Source: Marinomonas mediterranea MMB-1 (GTDB taxonomy: Bacteria; Pseudomonadota; Gammaproteobacteria; Pseudomonadales; Marinomonadaceae). Taken from it: DNA of 64,000 bases. The notes under the pieces were generated by a model, which searched no databases, was not told the DNA's origin, and worked only from the letters and a program-made list of their open reading frames with translations. Positions 43,139-50,776 of this stretch are shown piece by piece (position 1 is the first letter of the stretch; each line of letters begins with the position of its first letter). Location: assembly GCF_000192865.1 (NCBI RefSeq), contig NC_015276.1:3410001-3474000 (forward strand), written 5' to 3'. Made by a program: the position numbers and the translations under genes.

Positions 43139-43933
43139 CTAAAATTTATAGGCAATACCAAACACCCCTGACCAAGCACTGTCTTTGTCAACAATAGGAC
43201 TGTCTGTAATGCCAGCCCCCAAATGTGTATATGACACAGAAGTCAATGTTACCCAGCTGTCTGTCAGTTGATACAAGTACTGCACGCCCAAAGACGTTAA
43301 AAGTGCACTCTTGCCCTTATATGCCGCCAGTTCAGAGGTTGCTTCTGAAGCACTCACACCATAATAGTAATCTACAATGTCCTCACTTTGGAGTGACAGC
43401 TCTACACTCGGTTTTAAAAGGCCACCTAAGGCACGCATGGGTTTCGCTACTGAAAACGACAACTCATAACCATTGTGCGTATCACTGACATCCGTTATTC
43501 CAGACACTCCATATTCTGCAAATTTGGTCTTTGTACTCCAAGTCAGCCCTAAATCGATCGCATCATCCGGTGTATCAATTGCTCTCAACGCGGCATTTGA
43601 TGAGTCAAAAGCACTGTCTCGGCTAGACAGAAGAAAACTCAAGCTGTCCGTTTCATTTAATTCAAAGGCCAAGCCAATTCCGTCTTTTGATATGGAGAAA
43701 TTACCATACTCTAGTTTTGCATAAGGATAGAGCTTAAGGTCATCATCATCTTCCCCAACAATCACACTCTCAGAAGACACCACCGCTGCGCCCAACATAG
43801 CCGAAAAGTCTGTAGCGTAAACAGACTCACCACAGATCATTCCAATACTGGTTAAACCGAGCTTGCCATAACGCTTCATTTGACCCGCGAAACGCTTTGA
43901 ATGAACCTCGCAATGATTCGACATCAAACGCAT
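43139..43933 (-). CDS. MipA/OmpV-like outer-membrane protein
   Basis: A roughly 264-residue predicted outer-membrane beta-barrel. The mature part alternates polar and hydrophobic residues (LYPYAKLEYGNFSISKDGIG, LKPSVELSLQSEDIVDYYYG) and ends in phenylalanine (FGIAYKF), the usual barrel-assembly signal. The MipA/OmpV-like elements are YPYAKLEYGNF and YYYGVSASEA. Start at ATG 43933 with AAGGAG six bases upstream. The signal region is unusually long, about 44 residues with a hydrophobic core after MKRYGKLG and a probable cut after VYA. It faces the flagellin terminator and is monocistronic. Confidence 0.75.
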   Translation of the reverse strand: MRLMSNHCEVHSKRFAGQMKRYGKLGLTSIGMICGESVYATDFSAMLGAAVVSSESVIVGEDDDDLKLYPYAKLEYGNFSISKDGIGLAFELNETDSLSFLLSSRDSAFDSSNAALRAIDTPDDAIDLGLTWSTKTKFAEYGVSGITDVSDTHNGYELSFSVAKPMRALGGLLKPSVELSLQSEDIVDYYYGVSASEATSELAAYKGKSALLTSLGVQYLYQLTDSWVTLTSVSYTHLGAGITDSPIVDKDSAWSGVFGIAYKF

Positions 43934-44245
43934 ACCCTGCTCCTTTTTATCTGTGTAAATAATCAGCATTCAAGATGAATTGCGTAAATACTAACCTTCA
44001 TACGGTCTATTGCAATATAGCGATTCGTCATTCTGAAAAGACTCGCTTTAGATCCTTATTGGACAAAACATCACCTAGAAAACGATAACTAAATCCCATC
44101 ATCAACGCCAAAAGTAAGACTAAAGTCTCAATTCGAAAAATAAAATCAAGTGCTAGGTTATAAAAGCGGAATTTCTGAAAGTCGTTCATTTAGCGGTATT
44201 TCAATGATCCGTTTCCTACATAAAAATAATAAAAGGGGTACAAAC

Positions 44246-44509
44246 GTGTCCGATCATACTGAAAATCAAGAAAATTACTGGCGAGCAAATGTGCGTCTCA
44301 TTGCTGGCTGTCTCATCATATGGGCGTTAGTTTCCTATGGCGGTGGAATGATATTTCGCCCTCTTTTGTCAGGTATTCCTGTTGGAGGTACTGACCTAGG
44401 TTTCTGGTTCGCTCAACAAGGCTCCATCATTACCTTCATTCTAATCACCTTTTTCTACGCCTGGAAAATGAATCAGCTAGACAAAGAGTTTGGCCTAGAC
44501 GAGGAGTAA
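44246..44509 (+). CDS. DUF4212 small subunit of sodium/substrate symporter
   Basis: An 87-residue membrane protein with two helices and a conserved opening ENYWRANVRLIAGCLIIWAL, then MIFRPLL and GTDLGFWFAQQGSI, and a charged tail. It matches the small subunit that accompanies VC_2705-type sodium:solute symporters. I choose the GTG start at 44246 because AAAAGGGG lies seven bases before it and the length then suits the family. The large-subunit gene follows after four bases. It is presumably needed for assembly or function of the carrier. Confidence 0.88.
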   Translation: MSDHTENQENYWRANVRLIAGCLIIWALVSYGGGMIFRPLLSGIPVGGTDLGFWFAQQGSIITFILITFFYAWKMNQLDKEFGLDEE

Positions 44510-44513
44510 TAGA

Positions 44514-46280
44514 ATGAGTCAATTCACAATAAACCTCATATTTGTTGGTGCATCCTTCGCGCTGTACTTTGGAATTGCAATTTGGGCGAGAGCAGGGTCA
44601 ACAAAAGAGTTCTATGTAGCAGGCGGTGGCGTCCACCCAGTTATGAATGGGATGGCGACGGCAGCAGACTGGATGTCCGCGGCCTCCTTTATATCCATGG
44701 CGGGACTTATCGCAGCAGGAGGCTATGCTAACTCAACTTTCCTTATGGGTTGGACGGGGGGTTACGTCCTACTGGCCATGCTGCTAGCACCTTACCTAAG
44801 GAAGTTTGGTAAATTTACGGTACCAGACTTTATTGGCGATCGCTTCTACAGCCGCGCAGCCAGACTAGTGGCTGTTGCCTGCTTGATCACAGCATCCGTT
44901 ACCTATGTCATTGGGCAAATGACAGGCGCAGGTGTCGCGTTCTCACGCTTTTTAGAAGTAGGCAAAGATACTGGCCTTATCATTGCTTCAATCGTCGTAT
45001 TCTTCTATGCGGTCTTAGGAGGAATGAAAGGCATTACCTACACTCAAGTAGCACAATATTGTGTTCTTATTGTGGCGTATACCATTCCGGCCGTGTTTAT
45101 TTCTCTACAACTAACCGATACGTTTATTCCTGCATTAGGTTTATTCTCCAATCATGTCGAGTCTGGTATGCCGCTTCTCCAAAAATTGGATGAAGTCGTT
45201 CGAGAGCTCGGTTTTAGGGACTATACCGCCGATGTAGACAACAAATTGAACATGGTCTTGTTTACCCTATCATTGATGATAGGTACAGCAGGCTTGCCAC
45301 ATGTCATTATTCGTTTTTTCACCGTACCAAAAGTAGCGGATGCTCGCTGGTCGGCTGGCTGGGCTCTTGTCTTTATCGCGCTTCTCTACTTGACGGCACC
45401 TGCGGTTGCATCAATGGCACGCCTAAATTTGATGACCACGATTTATCCTGAAGGGCCGACCGAACAAGCTATTCGCTATGACGAACGACCTGACTGGATT
45501 CAGACATGGGAAACGACCGGGCTTATTAAGTACGAAGACAAAAACGACGATGGAAGGATACAATTCTACAACGATACACCCGCCTTTAAAGTGCAAGCAG
45601 AAGAACGTGGTTGGGACGGCAACGAACTCACCGTAAATAGAGACATACTGGTCCTAGCAAACCCAGAAATAGCGAACTTACCTGGTTGGGTAGTGGGTTT
45701 AATCGCCGCTGGCGGCCTTGCTGCTGCGTTATCCACTGCCGCTGGACTTTTGCTTGCGATTTCATCGGCCGTGAGTCATGACGTAATCAAAGGGTCGATA
45801 AACCCAGATATATCGGAAAAAGGAGAGCTTTTAGCAGCGCGAATATCCATGTTTGTAGCAATCGTCGTCGCGACTTTCCTAGGGATGAATCCACCCGGTT
45901 TCGCAGCACAAGTCGTCGCTCTTGCATTTGGTATTGCTGCCGCGTCTATATTCCCTGCACTCATGATGGGCATATTCTCCAAACGCGTAAACAGCACAGG
46001 GGCGGTAGCAGGTATGCTAGCAGGGATCTTATCCACCCTTGTGTATATCTTTACTTACCTCGGGTGGTTCTTCATTCCTGGAACCAATATGCTTGCGAAT
46101 ACGCCTGACAACTGGTTATTTGGCATCTCACCACTTTCTTTTGGAGCCATCGGCGCTGTAATCAACTTTGCCGTTGCTTTCGCGGTCTCATCCGCTACAG
46201 AAGAAGTTCCGAGTGAGATTCAAGACCTTGTGGAAAGCGTTCGCTACCCTAAAGGGGCTGGTGAGGCTGTTGATCACTAA
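44514..46280 (+). CDS. Sodium:solute symporter, VC_2705 subfamily
   Basis: A 588-residue SSS-family carrier with about 13 helices. Motifs: WARAGSTKEFYVAGGGVHP, ADWMSAASFISMAGLI near the N-terminus, and GGLAAALSTAAGLLLAISSA with AASIFPALMMGIFSKR near the C-terminus. A soluble insert of some 50 residues between helices contains an EF-hand-like loop (DKNDDGRIQFYN, residues 342-353). Relatives of this family with a DUF4212 partner are predicted acetate or other organic-acid importers, which would fit acs and the CrbS-like kinase of this window. The substrate is inferred, not shown. Confidence 0.93.
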   Translation: MSQFTINLIFVGASFALYFGIAIWARAGSTKEFYVAGGGVHPVMNGMATAADWMSAASFISMAGLIAAGGYANSTFLMGWTGGYVLLAMLLAPYLRKFGKFTVPDFIGDRFYSRAARLVAVACLITASVTYVIGQMTGAGVAFSRFLEVGKDTGLIIASIVVFFYAVLGGMKGITYTQVAQYCVLIVAYTIPAVFISLQLTDTFIPALGLFSNHVESGMPLLQKLDEVVRELGFRDYTADVDNKLNMVLFTLSLMIGTAGLPHVIIRFFTVPKVADARWSAGWALVFIALLYLTAPAVASMARLNLMTTIYPEGPTEQAIRYDERPDWIQTWETTGLIKYEDKNDDGRIQFYNDTPAFKVQAEERGWDGNELTVNRDILVLANPEIANLPGWVVGLIAAGGLAAALSTAAGLLLAISSAVSHDVIKGSINPDISEKGELLAARISMFVAIVVATFLGMNPPGFAAQVVALAFGIAAASIFPALMMGIFSKRVNSTGAVAGMLAGILSTLVYIFTYLGWFFIPGTNMLANTPDNWLFGISPLSFGAIGAVINFAVAFAVSSATEEVPSEIQDLVESVRYPKGAGEAVDH

Positions 46281-46317
46281 TCGTTGAGTGAATGCCTAAG
46301 CAGTAACTAACTAAAGA

Positions 46318-46360
46318 GTAACGAACTAGGTACCAGTGGTTTAGGTACCTAGTTCGTTAC
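46318..46360 (+). terminator. 17-base-pair hairpin after the symporter gene
   Basis: GTAACGAACTAGGTACC and GGTACCTAGTTCGTTAC form a perfect 17-pair stem with a nine-base loop, 38 bases after the stop codon. The following sequence (GCTAGTAGCG) is not T-rich, so it may be a Rho-dependent terminator stop or an mRNA-protecting structure. Confidence 0.75.
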
Positions 46361-46409
46361 GCTAGTAGCGTTTCGATTGAATCTAAAATAATAAGAATTA
46401 GGAACCACT

Positions 46410-46931
46410 ATGTTTTGGGAATTTTTTGCAACCATCTCAGCAGGGCTTGCTGGTGCAGGCATAGCACTCGCGCTTCGTAAATTCACGTTGAGCAAAGCAC
46501 CAAAATGGCTTATCCCTAGCTTTGCAGGGTTGTCCATGCTTACGTTTCAAATCCACAGTGAATACACCTGGTTTGATCATCAATCAAGCCGACTTCCTGA
46601 AGGGGTTATTGTCTTAAAAACCGTAGAAGAAAAAGCCCCATGGAGACCATGGAGTTATCTGTATCCTCAAACATTGAGGTTCATTGCCGTAGACATTGAA
46701 AGAGCCGCCAAAAATCACGCGAACCCCGACCTTGTTCTCGTTGATTTATACTTCTTTGAGCGTCGCCAACTGGCAAAACGTGTCCCACAAGTGATTCATT
46801 GTGGCTTAAACATGAGAGCAGACTTCACAAATTTGCTCGACATTCCGCAACCGGGCAAACCGACTATTTCAAAAGAATGGAAGCCACTAAAAAGCGACGA
46901 TCCACTAAAGCAAGAACTGTGTCATGCGTAA
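46410..46931 (+). CDS. Conserved hypothetical protein with N-terminal membrane helix
   Basis: A 173-residue protein I do not recognise. One clear membrane helix lies at residues 6-23 (FATISAGLAGAGIALALR), and a second, weaker one near residues 35-48. The rest is soluble with a tryptophan-rich stretch (EKAPWRPWSYLYPQ) and a short cysteine-bearing segment (HCGLNMRAD). AGGAACC precedes the ATG. It lies between the symporter's hairpin and bluB but is separated from both by over 100 bases. The sequence reads as a real gene; no function can be offered. Confidence 0.65.
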   Translation: MFWEFFATISAGLAGAGIALALRKFTLSKAPKWLIPSFAGLSMLTFQIHSEYTWFDHQSSRLPEGVIVLKTVEEKAPWRPWSYLYPQTLRFIAVDIERAAKNHANPDLVLVDLYFFERRQLAKRVPQVIHCGLNMRADFTNLLDIPQPGKPTISKEWKPLKSDDPLKQELCHA

Positions 46932-47097
46932 GCCACTTCGCGTTAGGTGAATCTGGCTTTTTATAAACATTGCCTGTCATATAAAACAAAAAGTCATGTC
47001 GATTTTTTCATGTTGCCCAGCATAATTTGCAATCGCGGCTGTTTGGCTTTTTTACACATTCTTGGTATAACGAGCCAACTTAACAGAGTATGGCCTA

Positions 47098-47742
47098 ATG
47101 AAAGTTACCGAAGCTGAACGCGACTCTTTTTACAAAGTCCTATTTTCTCGACGCGATGTTCGCAGAGAGTTCCTTCCCACTCCTATCCCTAAAGAGGTGT
47201 TAGATCGCATACTCTTAGCAGCTCACCATGCTCCTAGTGTCGGCTTTATGCAACCATGGGATTTCGTTGTTGTCAGCTCGAAGGAAACAAAGCAAAAAAT
47301 AAAACAAGGCTTTCAACAAGCAAACCAACAATCAGCCGACATGTTTGATGGCGAACGAAAAGAGAAATACCAAACACTCAAGCTGGAAGGAATAGAAGAA
47401 GCACCAATTGGCATCTGTCTAACTTGCGACCGTTCAAGAACGGGCGATATTGTCCTTGGTAAAACAATTAAGCCTGAAATGGATTTGTACAGTGCGGTAT
47501 GTGCAGCGCAAAATTTATGGCTTGCTGCGCGCGCGGAGAACATCGGCGTTGGATGGGTGAGCATATTGCTCGACGATGTACTTCGTGAAAATCTCGCCAT
47601 TCCAGAAAGCCTCGACATTATTGGTTACTTTTGTCTGGGGTATGTAGAAGCGTTTCAAGACACTCCCGACCTAGAGCGACATGGCTGGCAAAGTAGAAGA
47701 GAAGTAAAGAATTCGATTCACTTTGAAAAATGGCAAAAATAG
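47098..47742 (+). CDS. bluB: 5,6-dimethylbenzimidazole synthase
   Basis: A 214-residue flavin-destroying enzyme of the nitroreductase fold that converts reduced FMN and oxygen to 5,6-dimethylbenzimidazole, the lower ligand of cobalamin. Hallmarks: FSRRDVRREFLPTPIP near the N-terminus, the FMN-binding LLAAHHAPSVGFMQPWDFVV, and GVGWVSILLDDVLRENLAIP. The C-terminal LERHGWQSRR tail is typical of BluB. The product is used by CobT, encoded at the other end of this window. I see no cobalamin riboswitch in the 160 bases upstream. Confidence 0.92.
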   Translation: MKVTEAERDSFYKVLFSRRDVRREFLPTPIPKEVLDRILLAAHHAPSVGFMQPWDFVVVSSKETKQKIKQGFQQANQQSADMFDGERKEKYQTLKLEGIEEAPIGICLTCDRSRTGDIVLGKTIKPEMDLYSAVCAAQNLWLAARAENIGVGWVSILLDDVLRENLAIPESLDIIGYFCLGYVEAFQDTPDLERHGWQSRREVKNSIHFEKWQK

Positions 47743-47846
47743 TTTAGTTTTTCTCATGTATGGCGCGAATTTATATCGTTTGTCTCAAAAGCATTTCACT
47801 CCTAAAATAAAAACATCTTAGAACAGCCGCCAGACGAGACGCCATT

Positions 47847-48044
47847 ATGAAAACGAATACAGTTGCAGACCTTATCAAAAACATCGACACAAGCTACATG
47901 ACTCAAAGCGAACTAGACCTAGCAATCGCACGCGCTCAACGTGCAGAGTTCATTGCAAAATCGATCGCTGCATCTGTAACATGGATCAAGTCAAAAATGA
48001 CCTTCAAAGCGAATGTTAAAGTAGCAGGTCATCAACCAGCGTAA
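47847..48044 (+). CDS. Small 65-residue protein
   Basis: A short ORF with codon use like its neighbours, though its ribosome site is weak. The product has a central basic-alanine helix (LDLAIARAQRAEFIAKSIAA) resembling the RAEAVA-type helix of small RSP_7527/DUF1127-like proteins, followed by a short hydrophobic stretch. The annotation is tentative. It lies between bluB and a 600-base region with no gene. Confidence 0.55.
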   Translation: MKTNTVADLIKNIDTSYMTQSELDLAIARAQRAEFIAKSIAASVTWIKSKMTFKANVKVAGHQPA

Positions 48045-48643
48045 TTCGTTATTCTTTTGAATAATAAAAAAGGAGCCAATGGCTTGATGTAGTTCTGTAG
48101 AGCAGAGCTACATTGCATGATACTAGATATCTTGTCTTTGAATTCTTTATAGTTCAAAGCCTACTACTAGACCTAGTTATCTTTGTGTATTAAAGTAAAT
48201 TACATATTTCATCTGTTAAAATAGTCGTTCTATGTATTTAACTTCAACTTGGTTGTCGCTATATGACCGACCCAACACACCTAATGTAGAATGCTATAAG
48301 CCAATAGTGTCCCCTAGGCCTGCCTCTTAGTAAATTAAACAAATTTATCTAGTAGACCTCTTGTTCGATTTTCTAGCGTTATCGATAAAACTGGGGAGAT
48401 TTTCAGCAAAATAGGTGGCTATAGATAGGAAAATTAAACAGCCTTTGCTTTCTATTGCCCAATATTCAGATAGGTCACTTTAGACCTTTTAGCCTCCTTT
48501 ACACACTCGCTTTAGATTCAAACTATTTTCAGCTAACCCAGAAACTTAAAAGCCTGAATTCTGTTATATTAGAAATCAGGCTTTTATCAACGTTACTCTT
48601 TGGGTCGCAACTCTTTACGGAGCGCAATAGTATTTATCACCTA
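48045..48643. other. Non-coding stretch with two hairpins
   Basis: These 600 bases hold no convincing gene. The first hairpin (48088-48114, ATGTAGTTCTG against CAGAGCTACAT, 11 pairs with one G-U) follows the small gene by about 40 bases. A second, much stronger hairpin is at 48547-48586 and belongs to the outer-membrane gene to the right. The rest is AT-rich and featureless. I see no tRNA or other known RNA in it. Confidence 0.6.
48547..48586. terminator. Bidirectional terminator near the OmpA-like gene
   Basis: TAAAAGCCTGA and TCAGGCTTTTA form an 11-pair outer stem, extended by four more pairs after a mismatch, with an eight-base loop. T-runs lie on both sides. It terminates the minus-strand outer-membrane gene that ends 58 bases away. 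Confidence 0.85.
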
Positions 48644-49186
48644 TTAAAAGGTAATGAATGCTCCAAGGTTAAGCGCGCGAGTGTCTATATCAATATCATA
48701 ATTATCATATTTGCTATCAGGGAGTTTTGAGAACTCAACGTTTAAGCTAACATCTTGAGTAACTTTATATTTTGCTCCTATGCCATAGACAATACCAGAA
48801 CCGTCAGCTTTATCACCGTCAGTATCACTGTAGTCAATCTGAGCATATCCAACTTTCCCATATACATCTAACTCTCGTGATACCGGATAAGTGCCTAGAA
48901 CCGTAGCTCCAACTAAGTTATCCAACTCTACAGAGAAGTCTGCCGAGCCAGGAACATCATCGCTAATCCCCTTACCAATAAAGGCCTCAACTGAAAAGTT
49001 TTCGCTCAATTCTTTACCTACTACTAAATTAATTGCAGTTGGGTTAGCTGTAGCTCCCCCAAGAGAATTACTCAGCTCAGAAGTAAGTTTTGAATATTGA
49101 ATACCAGTGTAAAAATCGTTTGCTTGTACTGCAGATGCGCCAAGTGAAAGAGCAAATACCAAGCCGCATATACTTTTATTTTTCAT
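48644..49186 (-). CDS. OmpA-like beta-barrel outer-membrane protein
   Basis: A 180-residue outer-membrane barrel protein. The signal peptide (MKNKSICGLVFALSLGAS) is cleaved after AVQA, near residue 22. The mature chain alternates hydrophobic and polar residues in about eight strands (FYTGIQYSKL, ELDVYGKVGYAQIDY, GIVYGIGAKYKV, NLGAFITF) and ends in phenylalanine. It belongs to the porin/OmpA beta-barrel superfamily used by many small barrel proteins. It is monocistronic with its own terminator. Function unknown; it could be a small structural barrel or adhesin. Confidence 0.85.
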   Translation of the reverse strand: MKNKSICGLVFALSLGASAVQANDFYTGIQYSKLTSELSNSLGGATANPTAINLVVGKELSENFSVEAFIGKGISDDVPGSADFSVELDNLVGATVLGTYPVSRELDVYGKVGYAQIDYSDTDGDKADGSGIVYGIGAKYKVTQDVSLNVEFSKLPDSKYDNYDIDIDTRALNLGAFITF

Positions 49187-49651
49187 TCCTTCAAACTTCC
49201 TTAAAAATAATGTTATTTAAACGAGCCATAAGCTTACACATACTTACAATTAATTGATATACAGATAAATTAGAAAAGATATTGTAAAATCACTTTAATT
49301 CGAAAAAAATTAACTAAGGGTTGAAAGCTTTTTAGAGCGCGAAATTCCCACATATGTTGAAAGGCCTGAGGTATGAATAAAATCGATTAGCTCTCAAAGC
49401 AGCAACATGGTTTATAAGGTAACCATGGAGGATAATGAAGGCAGCTACCGAGCCGGAATCAATAATAGAGATCAAGCTTAAATAGCTAAAATCAGGGAGA
49501 GGGATCTACTCTTATAATGACAATACGAGATCACTTAGACCTCGTATTGTCAGTAATCAAAGACAAGATATTCTATATCTTGCAATGCGGCTCCACTTAG
49601 CTGAACAACATTAAGCCAATGGCTCCTTTTTATTATCTCGATTAAGCACTC
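49187..49651. other. Intergenic region with hairpin
   Basis: This 465-base stretch has no gene I can support. The only clear structure is a perfect 12-pair hairpin (49518-49552, TGACAATACGAG with CTCGTATTGTCA, 11-base loop) lying 100 bases past the slyD stop on the minus strand, where it may terminate slyD. The AT-rich part next to the outer-membrane gene should hold its promoter. Confidence 0.55.
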
Positions 49652-50134
49652 TTAGTGCTCATGACCACCTTCACCATGTGCGTGGCTGTGTTCAAGTTCT
49701 TCTTCTGATGCTTCACGTACTTCGATAATTTCAACATCAAAGTTAAGAACTTTTCCTGCTAAAGGATGATTTCCATCTAGCATGATACCGTCTTCTTCAA
49801 TAGCGATAACCGTCACTGGCTGCTGACCGCCCGGCGTTTGGGCCATAAACTGCATACCAATTTCAATCTCTTCTACACCTGAAAAGTTATCTCGAGGCAC
49901 TAGTTGGATAAGCTCTTGATGAATAGGGCCGTAACCTTCTTCAGGCTGCACTTCTACTTTTAAACTATCACCAGCTACTTTACCTTGAAGAGCGGAGTCC
50001 AAACCTTCAATGATATTCTGTGCGCCACTTAAAAAAAGTAGAGGCTCTTGACCAGCAGACGAATCAATTGTCTCGCCATTTTCATCAGTTAGTGTGTAGT
50101 GCATGCTAACAACTTTGTTCGGTGCGATTTGCAT
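49652..50134 (-). CDS. slyD: FKBP-type peptidyl-prolyl isomerase SlyD
   Basis: A 160-residue cytoplasmic foldase and metallochaperone. The FKBP domain (VVSMHYTLTDENGETIDSS, GLDSALQGKVAGDSLKVEV, VQPEEGYGPIHQELI) holds the insert-in-flap region typical of SlyD. The C-terminal tail HSHAHGEGGHEH is histidine-rich and could bind nickel or zinc, as E. coli SlyD does for hydrogenase maturation. No hydrogenase gene is seen, but a nickel superoxide dismutase operon is 8 kb away. Whether SlyD supplies nickel to it is untested. The tail is shorter than in E. coli. Confidence 0.92.
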   Translation of the reverse strand: MQIAPNKVVSMHYTLTDENGETIDSSAGQEPLLFLSGAQNIIEGLDSALQGKVAGDSLKVEVQPEEGYGPIHQELIQLVPRDNFSGVEEIEIGMQFMAQTPGGQQPVTVIAIEEDGIMLDGNHPLAGKVLNFDVEIIEVREASEEELEHSHAHGEGGHEH

Positions 50135-50293
50135 TATATTCTCCTAATTTTTTTGAAAGCGGGAAACGCCTGTTCGATCCAAGCGATTAAAAAAGTAGCC
50201 TTTCGGATCTTCTACCTTTATGTCCTGATACTTAACGCACCCGTTTGGTCTATGGTAACTAAGCAACATACTGATGACCACCCAAAATACGGC

Positions 50294-50644
50294 CTATCTT
50301 TGCGTAAACTGGGATAAATTTAATTCATAACAAGAACCCAGCCAGCTCACTCCTTGCGTATGATCAAAATAATCATCCCCAGTTACAAAGTGAACGAATA
50401 AGTCCAAATCGCCGCGATTAAGCATAAGCCACGGTAGAATGCTTCCATACTCAGAAGGCAAAAAGGATAATTGGCAGCTCCACATTGGATGAGGGCCTAC
50501 TTTTTTTTCATGGAATCGGCCCACTTTAATAGAGAATTGTGCGTTCGCCGCGTTCGCTAATTCACGCGCTTTTTCAAGCCCGTCTAAATCCGCATAATAA
50601 ATATGAGCATGATAGGCTAAGATATTTTTGTTATTCAAAATCAT
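50294..50644 (-). CDS. DOPA 4,5-dioxygenase family protein
   Basis: A 116-residue protein of PF08883, the family that includes the extradiol DOPA dioxygenase of fungi and bacterial homologues. The conserved layout is seen: NILAYHAHIYY, GRFHEKKVGPHPMWSCQLSF, and PWLMLNRGDLDLFVHFVTGD followed by DHTQGVSWLG. Several histidines (HAHIYY, HPMW, VHF, DHT) can bind iron. Ring cleavage of catechol compounds is the known reaction in characterised relatives. The length is normal. It is separate from slyD, and it starts 132 bases before the divergent hybrid kinase gene. Confidence 0.85.
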   Translation of the reverse strand: MILNNKNILAYHAHIYYADLDGLEKARELANAANAQFSIKVGRFHEKKVGPHPMWSCQLSFLPSEYGSILPWLMLNRGDLDLFVHFVTGDDYFDHTQGVSWLGSCYELNLSQFTQR

Positions 50645-50776
50645 AATCGTTGCTTTTTAAACAAATAGTATTGAAAGACGATGTCGCTTCTGCACGACCA
50701 TTGTCGTACATATGAAATGCTAACATTATGCTAGAGTAACAAGACAATTAGAAAACTTAAGCAAGGCAGTTTAAGA

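Noticed and set aside
46932..47097. Cobalamin riboswitch upstream of bluB
   Set aside because: GCCACTT near the start of the gap recalls the B12 box, but the rest of the conserved core is missing and the region is too short.
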